Source: Geosiphon pyriformis
Lineage: Eukaryota; Glomeromycota; Glomeromycetes; Archaeosporales; Geosiphonaceae
NCBI GenBank assembly: GCA_016748015.1
Contig: JAAOMT010000420.1
Coordinates: forward strand, 1-64,000
Direction: 5' to 3'
DNA length: 64,000 nt
The translations under genes and the position numbers were made by a program. A model generated the notes under the pieces. That model was not told where the DNA came from. It did not search any database and saw nothing but the letters and a program-made list of their open reading frames with translations. Shown here piece by piece: positions 12,676 through 24,648 of this stretch; the first letter of the stretch is position 1; every line of letters starts with the position of its first letter.

Positions 12676-14680
12676 CTAATACATATCCTAGAAAAGAACA
12701 GTTGAAGCCAATTTATTAAAAAATTTTGAGATTTCAGAATTAAAGAAATTATCACGACACGTACCGCAAAACGTTCCGGCCATATAGCAGGGGCCACTAG
12801 TGTCCAAGCATATATAGTCAAACATATCCAGCTGGACACAACTTTGACCCAAACCGCAGTATAGCTTTGTCCAATTCTTACTAATTCGTCATTTGAGGTA
12901 ATAATTGTGTTCCTATCATCCAAATCCAATATAATGTCAGTATCTATAAGATTATTATTAACTTCATAGGACAGAATACTCTAAAATTTCGAGGCTTCGT
13001 ACCAGTTGGTTAAAAGCATTGCCACATACATAGCAGCCAATGCAAATATAATATGAAATAATGAGTAATTGTAGGCAACTCCATTCCTTTCATCGTCCTT
13101 TCCATCAAAGTCGTCATCATCATCATCGTCCATCGCAGAGGCAGGTACTGCACTATAACAGCAAGCGGTAATTATTGGAATTAGAAGTTAGCTAGGGAGA
13201 TAATTGTCTTCCAGACAATAGGACATGTATCTTACCCGCTCTCGACAGCGGCAGCCAACAGCGCATCAGAGCGCATATTGGTTGAGGAGACGTTAGGCTG
13301 GTTAGTCAAAGCAATCCCAGATGCAGTATTCAAAGGATGATAATTCGACTTAGTATTTAATGCCTTGCCTTGTGTTGCAGCTCTTGACGTCGAAAATGCA
13401 AGTGCAAGGAACGTAAACAACGCTCCTAGTACAATCGATGTTGTACGAGTTCCACGACTTCGAGTCAAGGGATTACACATTTGATCATCTGGTTCGTTAA
13501 CTACGGCACTCAAGATAACGTAAGTACAGTAAATTACCACTATTGATGCTTGGGGTAATCCAGAACGAGGGTTTGCATCTTGCACGGAAGGATGGACACA
13601 TAGGATAGTTACGAGCAAACAAAGGGTTAAATTGAAGGTTATAAAGAATTGGTTTATATGACATCCATTTCCAGCAAAAAAGCCGTACATCAGACCAGTG
13701 AGTACAATCGCTCCAAGATACATGGCAAGTGTAGAACCAATCAATATATACTTCCAATTATTACTATCTTGTTCCTCCAATTTCTCAAGGCACATTTCAC
13801 TCCATGAATAAGCAAAGTCGACCAGTAACACCAGACCAAATAAAATAAATATGGAAGCACCAATCAAAGCAATGTTGTTTCCCCAGAACATGAAAAATTC
13901 ATTTGGAATAAAGAAGGAGATCACAAGAAAAGTGATCCATAAGAAAACCTTTGGCCCCCACCATCTAATTTTGAAAAGAATAAAACATTTGAGATATAAG
14001 CAATTTGTAAATTACAAATTTCATGGTGAATTTGACAAACCCGTTTTGAATAGAAGCGCGTTTATAATGTGTATCATGAACACCAGCAACTAAAGCCCCC
14101 AGAAGAAAATGGAAAAGACACAACGCAAAACATATCCGGTGTACCTTGAAATGATAATAAAATGATAGATTAAAAAAGAAAACGTTTGTAATATTAAAAT
14201 TCAAAATCAACCTTACCGCGAGAACGCCATAACATGTTCCTTCGGGACAATTCAAATGTAAATAATCATAAGTAACCTTCTCTAGTTGCTTTATAGCCCA
14301 ATCTGATAACATTAACCAAGCGAGCTTATGAAATTCGAAAGAGCCATAAAATAGAATTGATTTGGCAGGAAAAAATTAAAAATAGAAAAGTGAGAAAGTT
14401 TAGTAAAAGGCAAAAATAATTAAAAAGTTAGGTCTCACCATAGAATTCAAAAGGAATATAATCTAAAATCAAAAGTGAGTGAGTGAGTGAGACGGTTCCT
14501 TAAAAAGCTAAAAAGTATAAATGAAAAACCCACCGCAAACCCAATTCTAGTGGCGATCGAATTGTTACAATTGCAAGATTTAAAACCCAGTGAACAAACA
14601 GCAGCAGAAAAGCACGAAGCTATAAGTGAGCCTGCCCATGTGACAACAGGCATAGCAAGACAACTAAGTCCAACTCCCAT
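12676..14680 (-). CDS. TMS1: SERINC/TMS1 family multi-pass membrane protein
   Basis: Serine-incorporator family protein (yeast Tms1), a polytopic endomembrane and plasma-membrane protein whose family has been linked to serine-derived lipids and lipid scrambling. Eight exons (14534-14680, 14439-14462, 14217-14324, 14041-14144, 13236-13964, 13003-13152, 12765-12912, 12676-12687) give 473 residues. Family blocks include MGVGLSCLAMPVVTW at the start, IQNGWWGPKVFLW, LVLLVDFAYSWSE, GCHINQFFITFNL and SYTAVWVKVVSSWICL near the end. Exon 2 has just 24 bp (IIFLLNSM), and without it the first membrane helix is too short. The last coding exon is 12 bp. A cytosolic loop carries an unbroken run of seven aspartates. 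The 3' end converges on the VPS3-like gene with 130 bp between stops. Reading through the last intron would add about 30 unrelated residues, so I prefer the spliced end. Confidence 0.95.
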
Positions 14681-14904
14681 GGTGAAAAACTTGAGAAGTT
14701 TTTAACTTTAAAAGAAAATGACAACGGATAGTACGTGTACTGGACAACGAGGTAAAGGTTAAATAGGTTTTTAAAAGACAAAATAGATCTCTAGCACAAT
14801 AAGGGTTATATTAGTGATTTAAAGCCGATCACTATTTCACACTTATACAATAAAAAATATTGATTTTATGTTCAAATAAAAATATTAATAAATTATTTAA
14901 AGCA

Positions 14905-14940
<36 letters not shown>

Positions 14941-14970
14941 TAATTATTATTATTATTTTTTTTATTTTTA

Positions 14971-15013
<43 letters not shown>

Positions 15014-15647
15014 TAATTTAAATAAATTTTAAAAAATGTGTTTTATTATTATTAGATAAAAAAATAAGTTTGAAATTTGTATTCTTAAAAAAATTTATAC
15101 TTAGTTAGCAATCTATAAATAATATGTTTTTTGATTTATTAAATAAAAATTAAGCTTAATAAAAAAAATTTTTCTTGATTTACAATTATTAATTTAAATA
15201 ATTCTAATTTTTTTTTTAATAAATATATATATATATACATATTTTGGTTTATTAATTTATTTATTTTATTAAACATGTGTTTATATATTATATTTTAAAT
15301 TGTAATTTATATTATCAAATTTGTGTTTTATTATAAAAACATTTTATTATTAAAAAAAGTTTAAAAATTGAGTTTTTCTTTTTTTTTAAACTTAAAAACT
15401 TCATGTATTTTATATATATATATAAATATATATATATATTTTTTAGAGCTATAAATTATTAATATTTTTACTCTTTTTCCAATCATGACAAAAAAAAACA
15501 GTATTAGGAAAATTCATATTTTTGATAATACAAATTCAAAATAATAGATAGTAAAATCAATAATTATTGATAAATATTAAAAATTATTTTTATTATTTTT
15601 ATTATTATTATTATTATTATTATGCTTTTACAAAGTGTGGCCCAATC

Positions 15648-15684
<37 letters not shown>

Positions 15685-15956
15685 TAATAATAATAATAAA
15701 TATAATAAATTAAAATTTAAACTAAAAATATTATATTTATTAATCAATAAGTAAATATCATAACAAATCGTAGTATTAAGAAACTTTAATTTGTTTATGT
15801 AAAAATTTTTTTTTTTTTAAAACTTTATTTTGATAAAAAACCATTATCAAATCAGTAAAAACGCAATTATCAAAGATTTTTTTGAAAATTCAAATCGGAA
15901 GCCCAAAACTTTTTACAAGAATGGTTTTTGTTTTCCATTTCTAATAAGAAAAAACA

Positions 15957-15989
<33 letters not shown>

Positions 15990-15996
15990 TAAAACA

Positions 15997-16027
<31 letters not shown>

Positions 16028-16646
16028 GAACCTGTATCATACCCTTTTTAAGAAATTAATACTGTAGATTATTTGTAAATGATATTTTGTAAATGGTATT
16101 TTCATTCATCAAAATAAAAAAGATAACCAAATCAAATAAAAGGATTCCCGCATATAAAAATCGAGATTCAAAAAATAATTTTTTAAGCATATCCTATGAT
16201 CTTTCTCATAGTGATGAAAAAACAAGACGTGATTTACTATCAAAAAGATATCTCGGAAACATTTATTCATATTGTGTATACGAGATCTCCCATCTTTTTG
16301 ACCACAAATATCTAAAAATCTAAAAAAGAGAGACCCAAAGGGGTTTCAAAGATTTTAATTCAGAAGGATGGCATCATTTGTGACCAATTGAAAATGATAA
16401 TCATGTCGCTGACAATTAATTCATTGAACAAATTTTAATTACTAAAAAATAATTTGTCATACACCCAACCCCTTGAAAAAAATGATAAATATAACAGAAC
16501 AGGAGCAAAAATTTGAATCTTTTAAAGATAAATTTGAACTTTTATCCTGTTTAAAAGTTTTTAAAATAAAAAGTGATTAAAGAAAGCTAATTTGCGGCTC
16601 TTTAGATATAGAAACTTTGTATAAAGAAAATATACGCGTAAAAAAT
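14681..16646. repeat. AT-rich spacer with TTA/TAA microsatellites
   Basis: No supportable gene. It holds long trinucleotide tracts: (ATT)n near 14,905-14,940 and 14,965-15,010, (TTA)n 15,570-15,625 facing (TAA)n 15,645-15,700, and (TAA)n 15,955-16,025. TATATA tracts lie near 15,222 and 15,412. A 76-codon open frame at 16,093 has composition like its surroundings and no recognisable similarity. The upstream region of cystinosin must lie at the right-hand end. Confidence 0.85.
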
Positions 16647-18023
16647 ATGGGAAACGAAATAACTGTTGACGCGAGCTGGGGGTTTTGGCTCTCTGGGGCT
16701 ATTGGTTGGGTGAATATCAAAACTTGGAGACTATGAAAAAGATCTGCGAAAATTTTGATATTTTAACTTTTTATCACTTTTAAGCAAAATTCAAAGAAAT
16801 TAACTCAACTTGAACTCTTTCTCCTAGACATACTTTTTAGCATGGTCGATAAGTTTCTATCCACAGGTTTATATATTTAAAATTTTGAATTTGAAATTAA
16901 TCTTTTTAAATTTGAAATTAATCTTTTTAAATTTTTTTTTTTTTTGCCATAAAATTAGGTGATCTTGAATTGGAAGCGGAAGAGGTAATTAAAGAAATAA
17001 TCCCCCATATTTCTAATTGTCAAAGTTGAGATTCTGATTTTCCGTTTTTCCTTTTATCCAGTGTAAAAGGATTATCAATGGACTTTTTATGGTACAATAT
17101 TTACGGGTTCGCTTGTTATTCGGTAAGTGACTTGCGGGAAATTTTTTTTTTTTTCAAACCTTTCGTTAAACATCCTAAATAGGTCAACAATTACCAACTA
17201 ATCTCTATTTGAATCCACGGAATCTCAGGTGTTTAACATCGCTTTTTTTGCTTCCGAAGAGGTTCGAAAAGAATACCAACAGAGAAATGGTGGCAATGAT
17301 AATCTCGTAAGAGTGAATGATGTTTTTTTCGGAGTTCATGCCCTCACATTGAGCGCATTCACCTTATATCAGGCGTTTATTTACAAGGTAAATTATTCTA
17401 GTCTTCAATGTTTATTTCACCCTGAGAGTCTCAAAGTTGAGATTTATAAGATTTGAACTTTTACCTTAAATCTATAGGATCACTCAAATCAACGAATTTC
17501 TTCAGTTGCCTTGACATTTATCATTCTTACACTATTCGGGGCGTTTGGCTTGTTACTGAGAGTGTTAACAAGCAAGAAAGAATGGATCGATTTATTATAT
17601 TATCTTAGCTATATCAAATTAGCGATAAGTTTTATCAAGTATTTGCCACAGGTTTGTCGTCGAATTTTGTGTTTCAAAACTATCCTCAGAAATCTATTAA
17701 AAGTGAATAATTTTATTTTGTAGGCACGTTTAAATTACCTGCGAAAGAGTACAATCGGTTGGAGTATACATAATATTCTCTTGGTAGGGGGATCTTAAAG
17801 AAAATTTTTGCAAAACTTAAAATATTCCTTGATTTCAATTATTTAAATTAACAATCCATTTAAATTTTCATTAATAATAAATCAAAGGATTTTACTGGAG
17901 GAGTTTTATCAATAGTTCAGTTGATTCTTGACGCGTATTTAGAAGATAACTGGGATGGTATTAAAGGGGTAAGTAATCATTATAAAGATTTTATTATCGA
18001 TTGATGTAAGCTTTTAAAAAATT

Positions 18024-18066
<43 letters not shown>

Positions 18067-18402
18067 TCTTTTTCCCTTTACTTTTTTATTTAGGATCCGG
18101 TTAAATTGTAAATTTTATTTAATTTCTTTCTATAATCATAACCCCTTGCATTACATTTACCTCCCCCCTCCCCCCTCCTTTCTAAACCTTTATTAAATTT
18201 TTTCCTTGAATTTATCCGTAGTGGTCTCGGTTTCTTGAGTATCGCATTTGATCTCATATTCATTGTCCAACATTATATCCTATATCGAAATCGTCAAGAG
18301 CATGAGGAAAATGTGATTGATTCAGAGCCTGACTGGGAGGAGCCTCTATTAAAGAAAGGGAGAACAAATGTAAAAGGTGATCCTGAGAATCGATATGTAT
18401 GA
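16647..18402 (+). CDS. CTNS: Cystinosin-like lysosomal/vacuolar cystine transporter
   Basis: PQ-loop transporter of the cystinosin/Ers1 family, which exports cystine with protons from lysosome or vacuole. Ten exons (16647-16709, 16828-16866, 16959-16984, 17062-17122, 17229-17387, 17478-17651, 17724-17783, 17888-17968, 18094-18107, 18222-18402) give 285 residues. The first PQ loop reads LAWSISFYPQ then VILNWKRKS and VKGLSMDFL. The second reads YIKLAISFIKYLPQ then RKSTIGWSI and FTGGVLSIVQL. A conserved Asn-Asp pair occurs in NDVFFGVHAL. Exons 3 and 9 have only 26 and 14 bp. The large glycosylated N-terminal lumenal domain of animal cystinosins is absent, as in yeast Ers1. The acidic C-terminal tail differs from animal GYDQL sorting tails. 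Intron 8 contains a (CT)n tract at 18,028-18,061 just upstream of exon 9. Confidence 0.95.
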
Positions 18403-18939
18403 ACCAATCAATAAATAATCATTTAAAATTTTTGGAGTCTAAAAACTAATTATTTCTTTGCAAGATATTTTTTAATATTAGCATTCCTTATCACAAAACT
18501 TTACATATAATTTAATTAAAATTTCAACCTTCTAATATGTATTATATAAAATTTAGGGAAAATATTTCCCCATTTCTATTATATACCCGTATTTTATTTT
18601 ATTTATTTAAACAAATTGGAAAAGAAAAATTTCTTTGACCGAAATATATTTTTTATTTTTAAAGTTAAAACAAGGCTGGGCTAATAATTATTCTTTTTGT
18701 GTATACAAAGAAATGAAACTTGATCAATTTTACAATCTTTTTATAAAAAATGGCACATGTAGCCGTAAATTAAAAAGAAAAAAGAAAAAAAGAATATACA
18801 AGAAAAATGATGAAAATGAAATTTCCAACAAAAATAGTATTATTCTGAATAATACCAAATAAAAAATGAAAATAAAAATAAAAAATGATACCCTTCTATT
18901 CAAGTCTTTCACTCATGACTATCCTATCCTTTTTAATTA
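18403..18939. other. Gene-free spacer between convergent cystinosin and syntaxin genes
   Basis: AT-rich DNA holding the 3' ends of two converging genes. Short open frames here are A-rich and low in complexity. I see nothing else. Confidence 0.7.
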
Positions 18940-20030
18940 CTATCCTTTTGACGGAAAAGTTGAAGTTGAATTTGAATTCGAATTCGGGGTCGGAGTTGGG
19001 GTCGGGTTCGGAGCCGAAGTTGTAATAACCTGTGTTGAACCATTATTCTTACTACCTCCACTTAACTTAATCGCCAAAATAATTGCAATAATAGTAATAA
19101 TGGTAAAAATTATTCCAAAAAGAATCCACTTTTTCTTTCTAGCCGCAGTGGCAAGATCAGTTGCGATTTGTAATTGTTCTCCGGCAGTTTCAAGTTTCAC
19201 CAATGTAATTCCAACATTTTCTTGTACATTTACTAATACTTCATCTTGTGCTTCGACTTGTAATTGCATATCTTGAAACAGTTGAGCCAACTCCGCGATA
19301 GTTTGTTCAATTTGTTTAATATCTTCATGACGTTTTTGTACTTCTTCGTAAGCTTCACGTGCTTCACCACGTAGTAAAGCGTTTTGAAAAATTCCTTGAC
19401 TTGAAGAAGGGTTATTGAGGTAACCATCTATTTCGGCTTGTGTTGCTTCAGGGTTAACGACACGATATTGTCTTGCTAGACGTTCTTTATGTTGATGCAT
19501 GTATTGGTCTTCGACCCCACGATATTCTTCTAGGACCTGAATTTTTATTTTTATTTTTATTTTAATATTAAAATTATTATTTATTAAAAAAAAAACTTTG
19601 AAAATTGAAAATTGAAAAATAATTTTTTTTGTTTTTTTGTTTTTGTTTTTCTTTTTCTTTTTCTTTTTCTTTTTCTTTTTCTTTTCGAATCAAAAATATC
19701 AAATCTTACATTTGTAAATTTCTCTTTTATAAAGGCAACTCGTTCTCGACGTAATCTATATTCTGGATCAGACTGAGAAATTTTAAGATTCTCATATTCA
19801 ATCTTTTTAATTCGATCTTTCACACCAAACAAGAGTGTTTTCGTTTCCTGAAGTTTTAATTCACGTTCCTCATTAAACGAACGTGATTGATAGTTGGAAG
19901 TGGAAGTTAAAAGTTGAGTTTGAAGATCATGAATACGTGAAATGTTTTTTTGTATATTCGAAATATTTTCATCAATTTCTGACATTTGTGTTAAAAAGCT
20001 TGGTGCTTCTGGATGTGTCTTTGATGCCAT
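18940..20030 (-). CDS. Syntaxin (Qa-SNARE, Sso1/syntaxin-1 type)
   Basis: Qa-SNARE of the plasma-membrane type that pairs with SNAP-25-like and VAMP partners in exocytosis. Two exons (19710-20030 and 18940-19536) give 305 residues. The N-terminal half holds an Habc-type helical bundle beginning MSEIDENISNIQKNI. The SNARE helix spans about residues 171-231 with IKQIEQTIAELAQLF, its zero-layer glutamine in LFQDM, and VEAQDEVLVNVQENV. One membrane helix follows at about 244-265 (WILFGIIFTIITIIAIILA). The odd part is the end: about 40 Ser/Thr/Pro/Asn-rich residues follow the membrane helix, whereas syntaxins normally stop within a few residues. The intron (19537-19709) contains a purine-rich repeat. 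Whether it is strictly Sso1 or another plasma-membrane syntaxin is not settled. Confidence 0.9.
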
Positions 20031-20097
20031 CTTTTACGAGATTTTTAGTATTTAAAATAGTGAAGAAAAAGTTAAAAAGTAACTTTTAACTGGTGAG

Positions 20098-20204
20098 CAG
20101 AGAGAAAGATAGAAAGAGAGAGAGAAAGAGAAAGAGAAAGAGAAAGAGAAAGAGAAAGAGAAAGAGAAAGAGAAAGATAAAGAGAAAGATAAAGAGAAAG
20201 AGAA
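20098..20204. repeat. Purine hexanucleotide tract (GAGAAA)n upstream of syntaxin
   Basis: About 100 bp made almost wholly of A and G on the plus strand, mostly the unit agaaag/gagaaa with three slightly different units near its right end. It begins 68 bp upstream of the syntaxin start codon. Such polypurine-polypyrimidine tracts can adopt triplex (H-DNA) forms; that is inference. Confidence 0.85.
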
Positions 20205-20789
20205 ATTTGAAATTAAAGAAAATGGTTATTATTATTATTATTTTTATTGTTTGTTGGTTTTTAAAGAAAAAAATGGGGAAATGAAATCAATAGTGTAGCG
20301 CAAGTGAGTAAAAATTAAATTAATTAATTAGCCAACAACAGCAAAAAAAATGGATATCTGTTTGGAAATTTTGTTCTACGCGGGAGAGTAAAAGAAATTC
20401 CTTTGGTGTATATAGGATGAGTATTTTTAGATTGACTGGGATACTAAATAGCTTTTTTTACTATCAAAAAGCGAACAATTTGGTTTAGAGTTGAAAGATG
20501 ATTCCTGTTTTTGATAAATTTCTTTAGGTAAATCGTTCGTTGTTGTTGTTGTTGTTGTTATTGTTGTTGTTATTACTGTTAAGTTTTTTTTTTTTCTCGC
20601 ATAAAAAATAAAAAAAAAGGTTCAACAAGATCAGCCAAAGAAGTTCGAAAAAAGGTCAATACACAAGTCTCTTGTTTGCCAAATTGTGGTGAGTCTTGTA
20701 TATCGATAATTTCTAATGATAATCCCATACAAGACACACACACACATACACATACACATACACACACACGCACACGAGTACCAAATGAG

Positions 20790-20832
<43 letters not shown>

Positions 20833-20952
20833 TACGAACCAGAATACTTTGCCTTTTGTTTTATACTGATTTTAAAACTATTTTTAAACTGCTTTTAAAA
20901 TAAAAAAACTTTAAACAAAAATGCTTATGAAAAATTTTATAATAATAATAAT

Positions 20953-20983
<31 letters not shown>

Positions 20984-21328
20984 ATAACTAAAAGGGGTAT
21001 TACCCCTCTATTTTATAAAGAAAGCCTTCTCCCATTTAAGACAAATCTGAGGCTTTTTTTTATTACGTGCGATCCCCAAGAAAACTAAAAGTTCTTATAG
21101 ATTCTGGTAACAACAACAACGACAACGACAACAACAAGGACAACAACAATAACAATTAGAAGCCTCATTTCTGAAAGCAAAAAAAAAACCAAAAAACATG
21201 AGATTCTTGGCTTAAAGACTAACTTCTCTTTTTCACAACATACCTATTCCAAAAAGAGAAATGACTAGAAAAATATATATATATATATATTTTTAAAAAA
21301 GTGGTAACAAATTATAATAAAATAATTA

Positions 21329-21370
<42 letters not shown>

Positions 21371-21412
21371 TAAATAATAATAATAATTAAATAATAATAA
21401 TAATAATAATTA

Positions 21413-21466
<54 letters not shown>

Positions 21467-21915
21467 TAAATAATTAATAATAATAATATAAAGTTCTACG
21501 GCTGATTAAAAAATAGACACTGCCCCAAATTTTCGGCGTCCAAATTTTTTAGGTGGCGATGATTTTTTATTGTTTTTTTTTTTTTTTAAAAAAAAAATTA
21601 ATATTTTTGTCATTTATATTTAATATTTAGGGTTTCTTTGAAAAAAAAAAAAAAAAAAAAAAAGAAGATCTTAATTGAGAGGGACTTTTGAAGTTTGTGC
21701 ATCATGCTCATTTTCCTTCTCTCGTTCGGTCATCTCATATGTATGTGAAATGATGAATTATATCAAATCACATCAAATCATATCAAATCAAATCGTGTCA
21801 AATCAAATCCATAGTCTATAAATTAATAAATGTGAATTTATTCATTTTGATTATTAGAATTTAATTTTATAATTTCTTTTTTTAATATATACTTGAAAAA
21901 ATATAATAATAACAA

Positions 21916-21949
<34 letters not shown>

Positions 21950-22136
21950 TTTAATATTAATAATGTTATTTAAACTTTCGTCATTATATAAAACATTTTA
22001 TTTTTGAAAAAAACATTCATTTTTAAAATTAATTTTTTGTTTTCCAAATATTACTTACGAAACAAAAACAAAAATCTTGATCAGCCTAAAAAGACCACAA
22101 TAAAAAGCTTTTGTGATTTTTTTCCTTTCCTCAATA
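20205..22136. repeat. Gene-free spacer rich in simple repeats
   Basis: No gene seen. Contents in order: (GTT)n 20,541-20,572; a (CA)n tract about 20,734-20,770; a run of 35 A at 20,795-20,829; (TA)n near 20,960; CAACAA-type repeats 21,110-21,150; (TA)n near 21,275; (TAA)n broken by TAAAT units 21,328-21,490; homopolymer A and T near 21,575 and 21,645; repeated CATATCAAAT-like units 21,765-21,810; (ATT)n about 21,917-21,945. The SDHAF2 promoter must lie at the right end. Confidence 0.8.
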
Positions 22137-22736
22137 ATGTGGAATAATTCAATAATTCGCAATGCAAATATGATATTAATTACTTCAACTCGAGCTCCAT
22201 CATTGATAACACAAAGAACCTTCCTTCCATTAAAAACTCTCTTTCGTTATTATACAACCCCTTCTTCCATAACGGTTACTCGTCAAAAACGTATAGCACG
22301 TTTAACATATCAATCGCGTAAACGTGGCATTCTTGAAACCGACCTCCTTCTATCAACCTTTGCTTCTCTTCACCTCAAGAACCTGACCGACACACAACTT
22401 GACGAGTATGACGCCTTACTATCAATACCCGATTGGGATATTTATTACTTGGCAACTGGTAAAAAGTCCGTTGATCAAGTGGAGGTTATTAGTAGTGGTG
22501 ATTTAAGATTTGATGGTGGGATCGATCAAAGAGTAAAGATTTCGAACGACCATGCTAAAAAAGATGAAACAAATCAATTGAAAAAAGAAAAAACTGAATA
22601 TTTAGAACAATGGCGAAAAAGCGAGGTGCTGCAGATGTTAAAAGACCATGTCCAAAATTGTATTTCGCCTAACGGTGAAAAGGGTGAAGAAACGAAGAAG
22701 ATTAAAGGATTGAGAATGCCGAATTTAAATTTGTAA
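22137..22736 (+). CDS. SDHAF2: Succinate dehydrogenase assembly factor 2 (SDHAF2/Sdh5)
   Basis: Mitochondrial matrix protein needed to attach FAD to the flavoprotein subunit of succinate dehydrogenase (complex II). Intronless, 199 residues. The first about 45 residues are rich in Arg, Ser, Thr and hydrophobics with few acids, as in a mitochondrial presequence. The family core follows: [16 protein letters not shown] at 58-72, then [13 protein letters not shown] and [13 protein letters not shown]. The C-terminal part is longer and more lysine- and glutamate-rich than in animal SDHAF2 (about 166 residues), ending after [19 protein letters not shown] start at the ATG at 22137 because the frame upstream offers only non-ATG codons. 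The only other single-exon protein gene here is in the LINE, unusual for this intron-rich neighbourhood. Confidence 0.93.
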   Translation: MWNNSIIRNANMILITSTRAPSLITQRTFLPLKTLFRYYTTPSSITVTRQKRIARLTYQSRKRGILETDLLLSTFASLHLKNLTDTQLDEYDALLSIPDWDIYYLATGKKSVDQVEVISSGDLRFDGGIDQRVKISNDHAKKDETNQLKKEKTEYLEQWRKSEVLQMLKDHVQNCISPNGEKGEETKKIKGLRMPNLNL

Positions 22737-23115
22737 TTTAGATTTTTAAGCATGAGGATTACATTTCACCTTTCGAAACCCTATTAATAAAATCAATGAT
22801 TGAGTTTGCAAAATTGCATGCATGCATGTTCATGGATTATCTTTTTTACCTCAATTTTTGATCAACTTTCAAGACTGAATTTTTAATTTAAAAAAATATA
22901 GTGAAATATGACTTTTATGATTCATCTAATTGTTTCGAATTATTGATGTCTTTTCCTTTTTATGAATTTTGATGACCTGAGCAACAGATCTATATTTGCC
23001 TTGGTTATTAAAATACAAATTACCATAGATTCCGGACTTTTACAATTTTTAAGAAGGTTCTCTTTCAAGAATGTATAATGATAACTCGCTTGGTTTTTAA
23101 AACCTTGCTTTCCTT
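22737..23115. other. Spacer between convergent SDHAF2 and CSN4
   Basis: AT-rich 3'-flanking DNA shared by two converging genes. It includes a short gcatgcatgcatg palindrome-like tract at about 22,816. No gene or structured element is supported. Confidence 0.6.
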
Positions 23116-24648
23116 TTAGAAGGTTGATTTTTGCAATAAGTGTGGATACTTTGACCCAATCGCGTTTACAACATCTTCCACGTGATGACAAACATTTTGT
23201 ATGGCTGAATCCCATTTTGCTCCTAATATAGTACTAGTGACAACCTCGTCAATTCCTTCGCCTGCCGTATTGGTGGTTTCAAAGAATATAAGCTGCTCGA
23301 TCTGATCAATGGTTCCTTGCATTCGTCCTTGCTCTATCATTGAACTGGCAATTTGTTCTGCTTGATCAGGAGAGATCGCAAGCAACGTCCCAAGTTCTTC
23401 GAACGTAATATTGTTATAAAGCCGTGAGGCGGACAGTAAGTTGTGTTCTATCACAGCTCGATCAAGAACGGTCGTACCGTCAGCAAGACGAGCACGTTGA
23501 TGTTCTTTTAAAGTTCCAGCAAAATCTTTCACTTCGGATGGACGCAGAACGCGATCCAAGTACATTTTTTCCAAGATTGAGAAATGTGGGAGACGTTGTA
23601 CACGCTCATCTTTGTAAAGGGTGGCTAACATACGTGAGCGCTGAGGACCTGCACCTGCTAGTACAGCACATGTTATTGCTGCATTCCTATCGACATATAA
23701 TGGATAAGATGAAATGATATTGAGAAGAGAAAATTGTCACTAAACTTACAAGGCTAGAGTCCTCTCTTCTGCCGCCAAATCGGTAACATAGCTTAATTCG
23801 TGATACTTTGAGCTAGCTTCCAGAAATTTTCTCTTGAAATCGAATATTTTGGCCTGGGAAAGTTTAAATGTCAAATTAATTTCTTGATCTTTACAGCCCG
23901 GAATTAATAAGGAAGCACGACTGAGGAATGTCTCGGCGGATACAGCTTCATCCTCTTCCAATAAAAGGCGGACAATCTTGATGTATATAGAAAGCTTATA
24001 TTCATCTGCAATCGTACTGAGAACACATAGTGAAGCAAATAATTCATATCATATTATTTTCGCAAACAGTAAAGTGTATGAAATATGTTTCAAAATATAG
24101 CTTTTGACCCAATTATTAAAGAATTCACACTGACCGGTGACCAGAATCTAAAGGAATTCCTTGTAAAACTCGAGCGGCTTCGGTAAAATCCTCCTCGTTT
24201 TCATATAGCTCTGCCAATTTCTCACGAATTGTAGAAATCTTGGAATAAATATTCAAAATTAGAATTAATAAAAAAAGATCTTTTAATGAACAAGTCGAAA
24301 ACCCAAGTTTGATCAAACCTGCTCTTCAAAGCTCACTACACGTGGTTGAATCTTTGACAAGGAAAAGTGTAGCACGCGTTTCTTAACTTCATTATTGCCT
24401 ATTTTACCAACCCCTTGTACAAAGTCGGTCAAAACCTGACGCGAAATCACCAAGCCTACATGCTCTTGAACAATGTAATCGACAAAGGTCTCCAAATTAC
24501 TAGCAAGATCGTTTATTACTTTATCATCACTATTTGTTTCTGAGCCGACAAGTATAGCATCAAGCAAAGAGCGGTATTCTACAGTCTTGTCTTTTTGTGA
24601 GGAAATGGAGCCGATCGCGATTAACCTTTGAGAAACGTCGGAAGGCAT
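23116..24648 (-). CDS. CSN4: COP9 signalosome subunit 4
   Basis: PCI-domain subunit of the COP9 signalosome, which removes Nedd8 from cullins and so tunes cullin-RING ubiquitin ligases. Four exons (24319-24648, 24135-24238, 23750-24016, 23116-23686) give 423 residues against 406 in human. Conserved blocks are [66 protein letters not shown] and the PCI winged-helix stretch [20 protein letters not shown]. The divergent neighbour 383 bp away is an F-box/WD protein, which would be a substrate receptor of the cullin ligases that this complex controls; the link is suggestive only. Confidence 0.96.

Noticed and set aside
16093-16323. 76-codon open frame upstream of cystinosin
   Set aside because: Lys/Ile/Ser-rich like the surrounding AT DNA, no homology recognised and no splice or start context.
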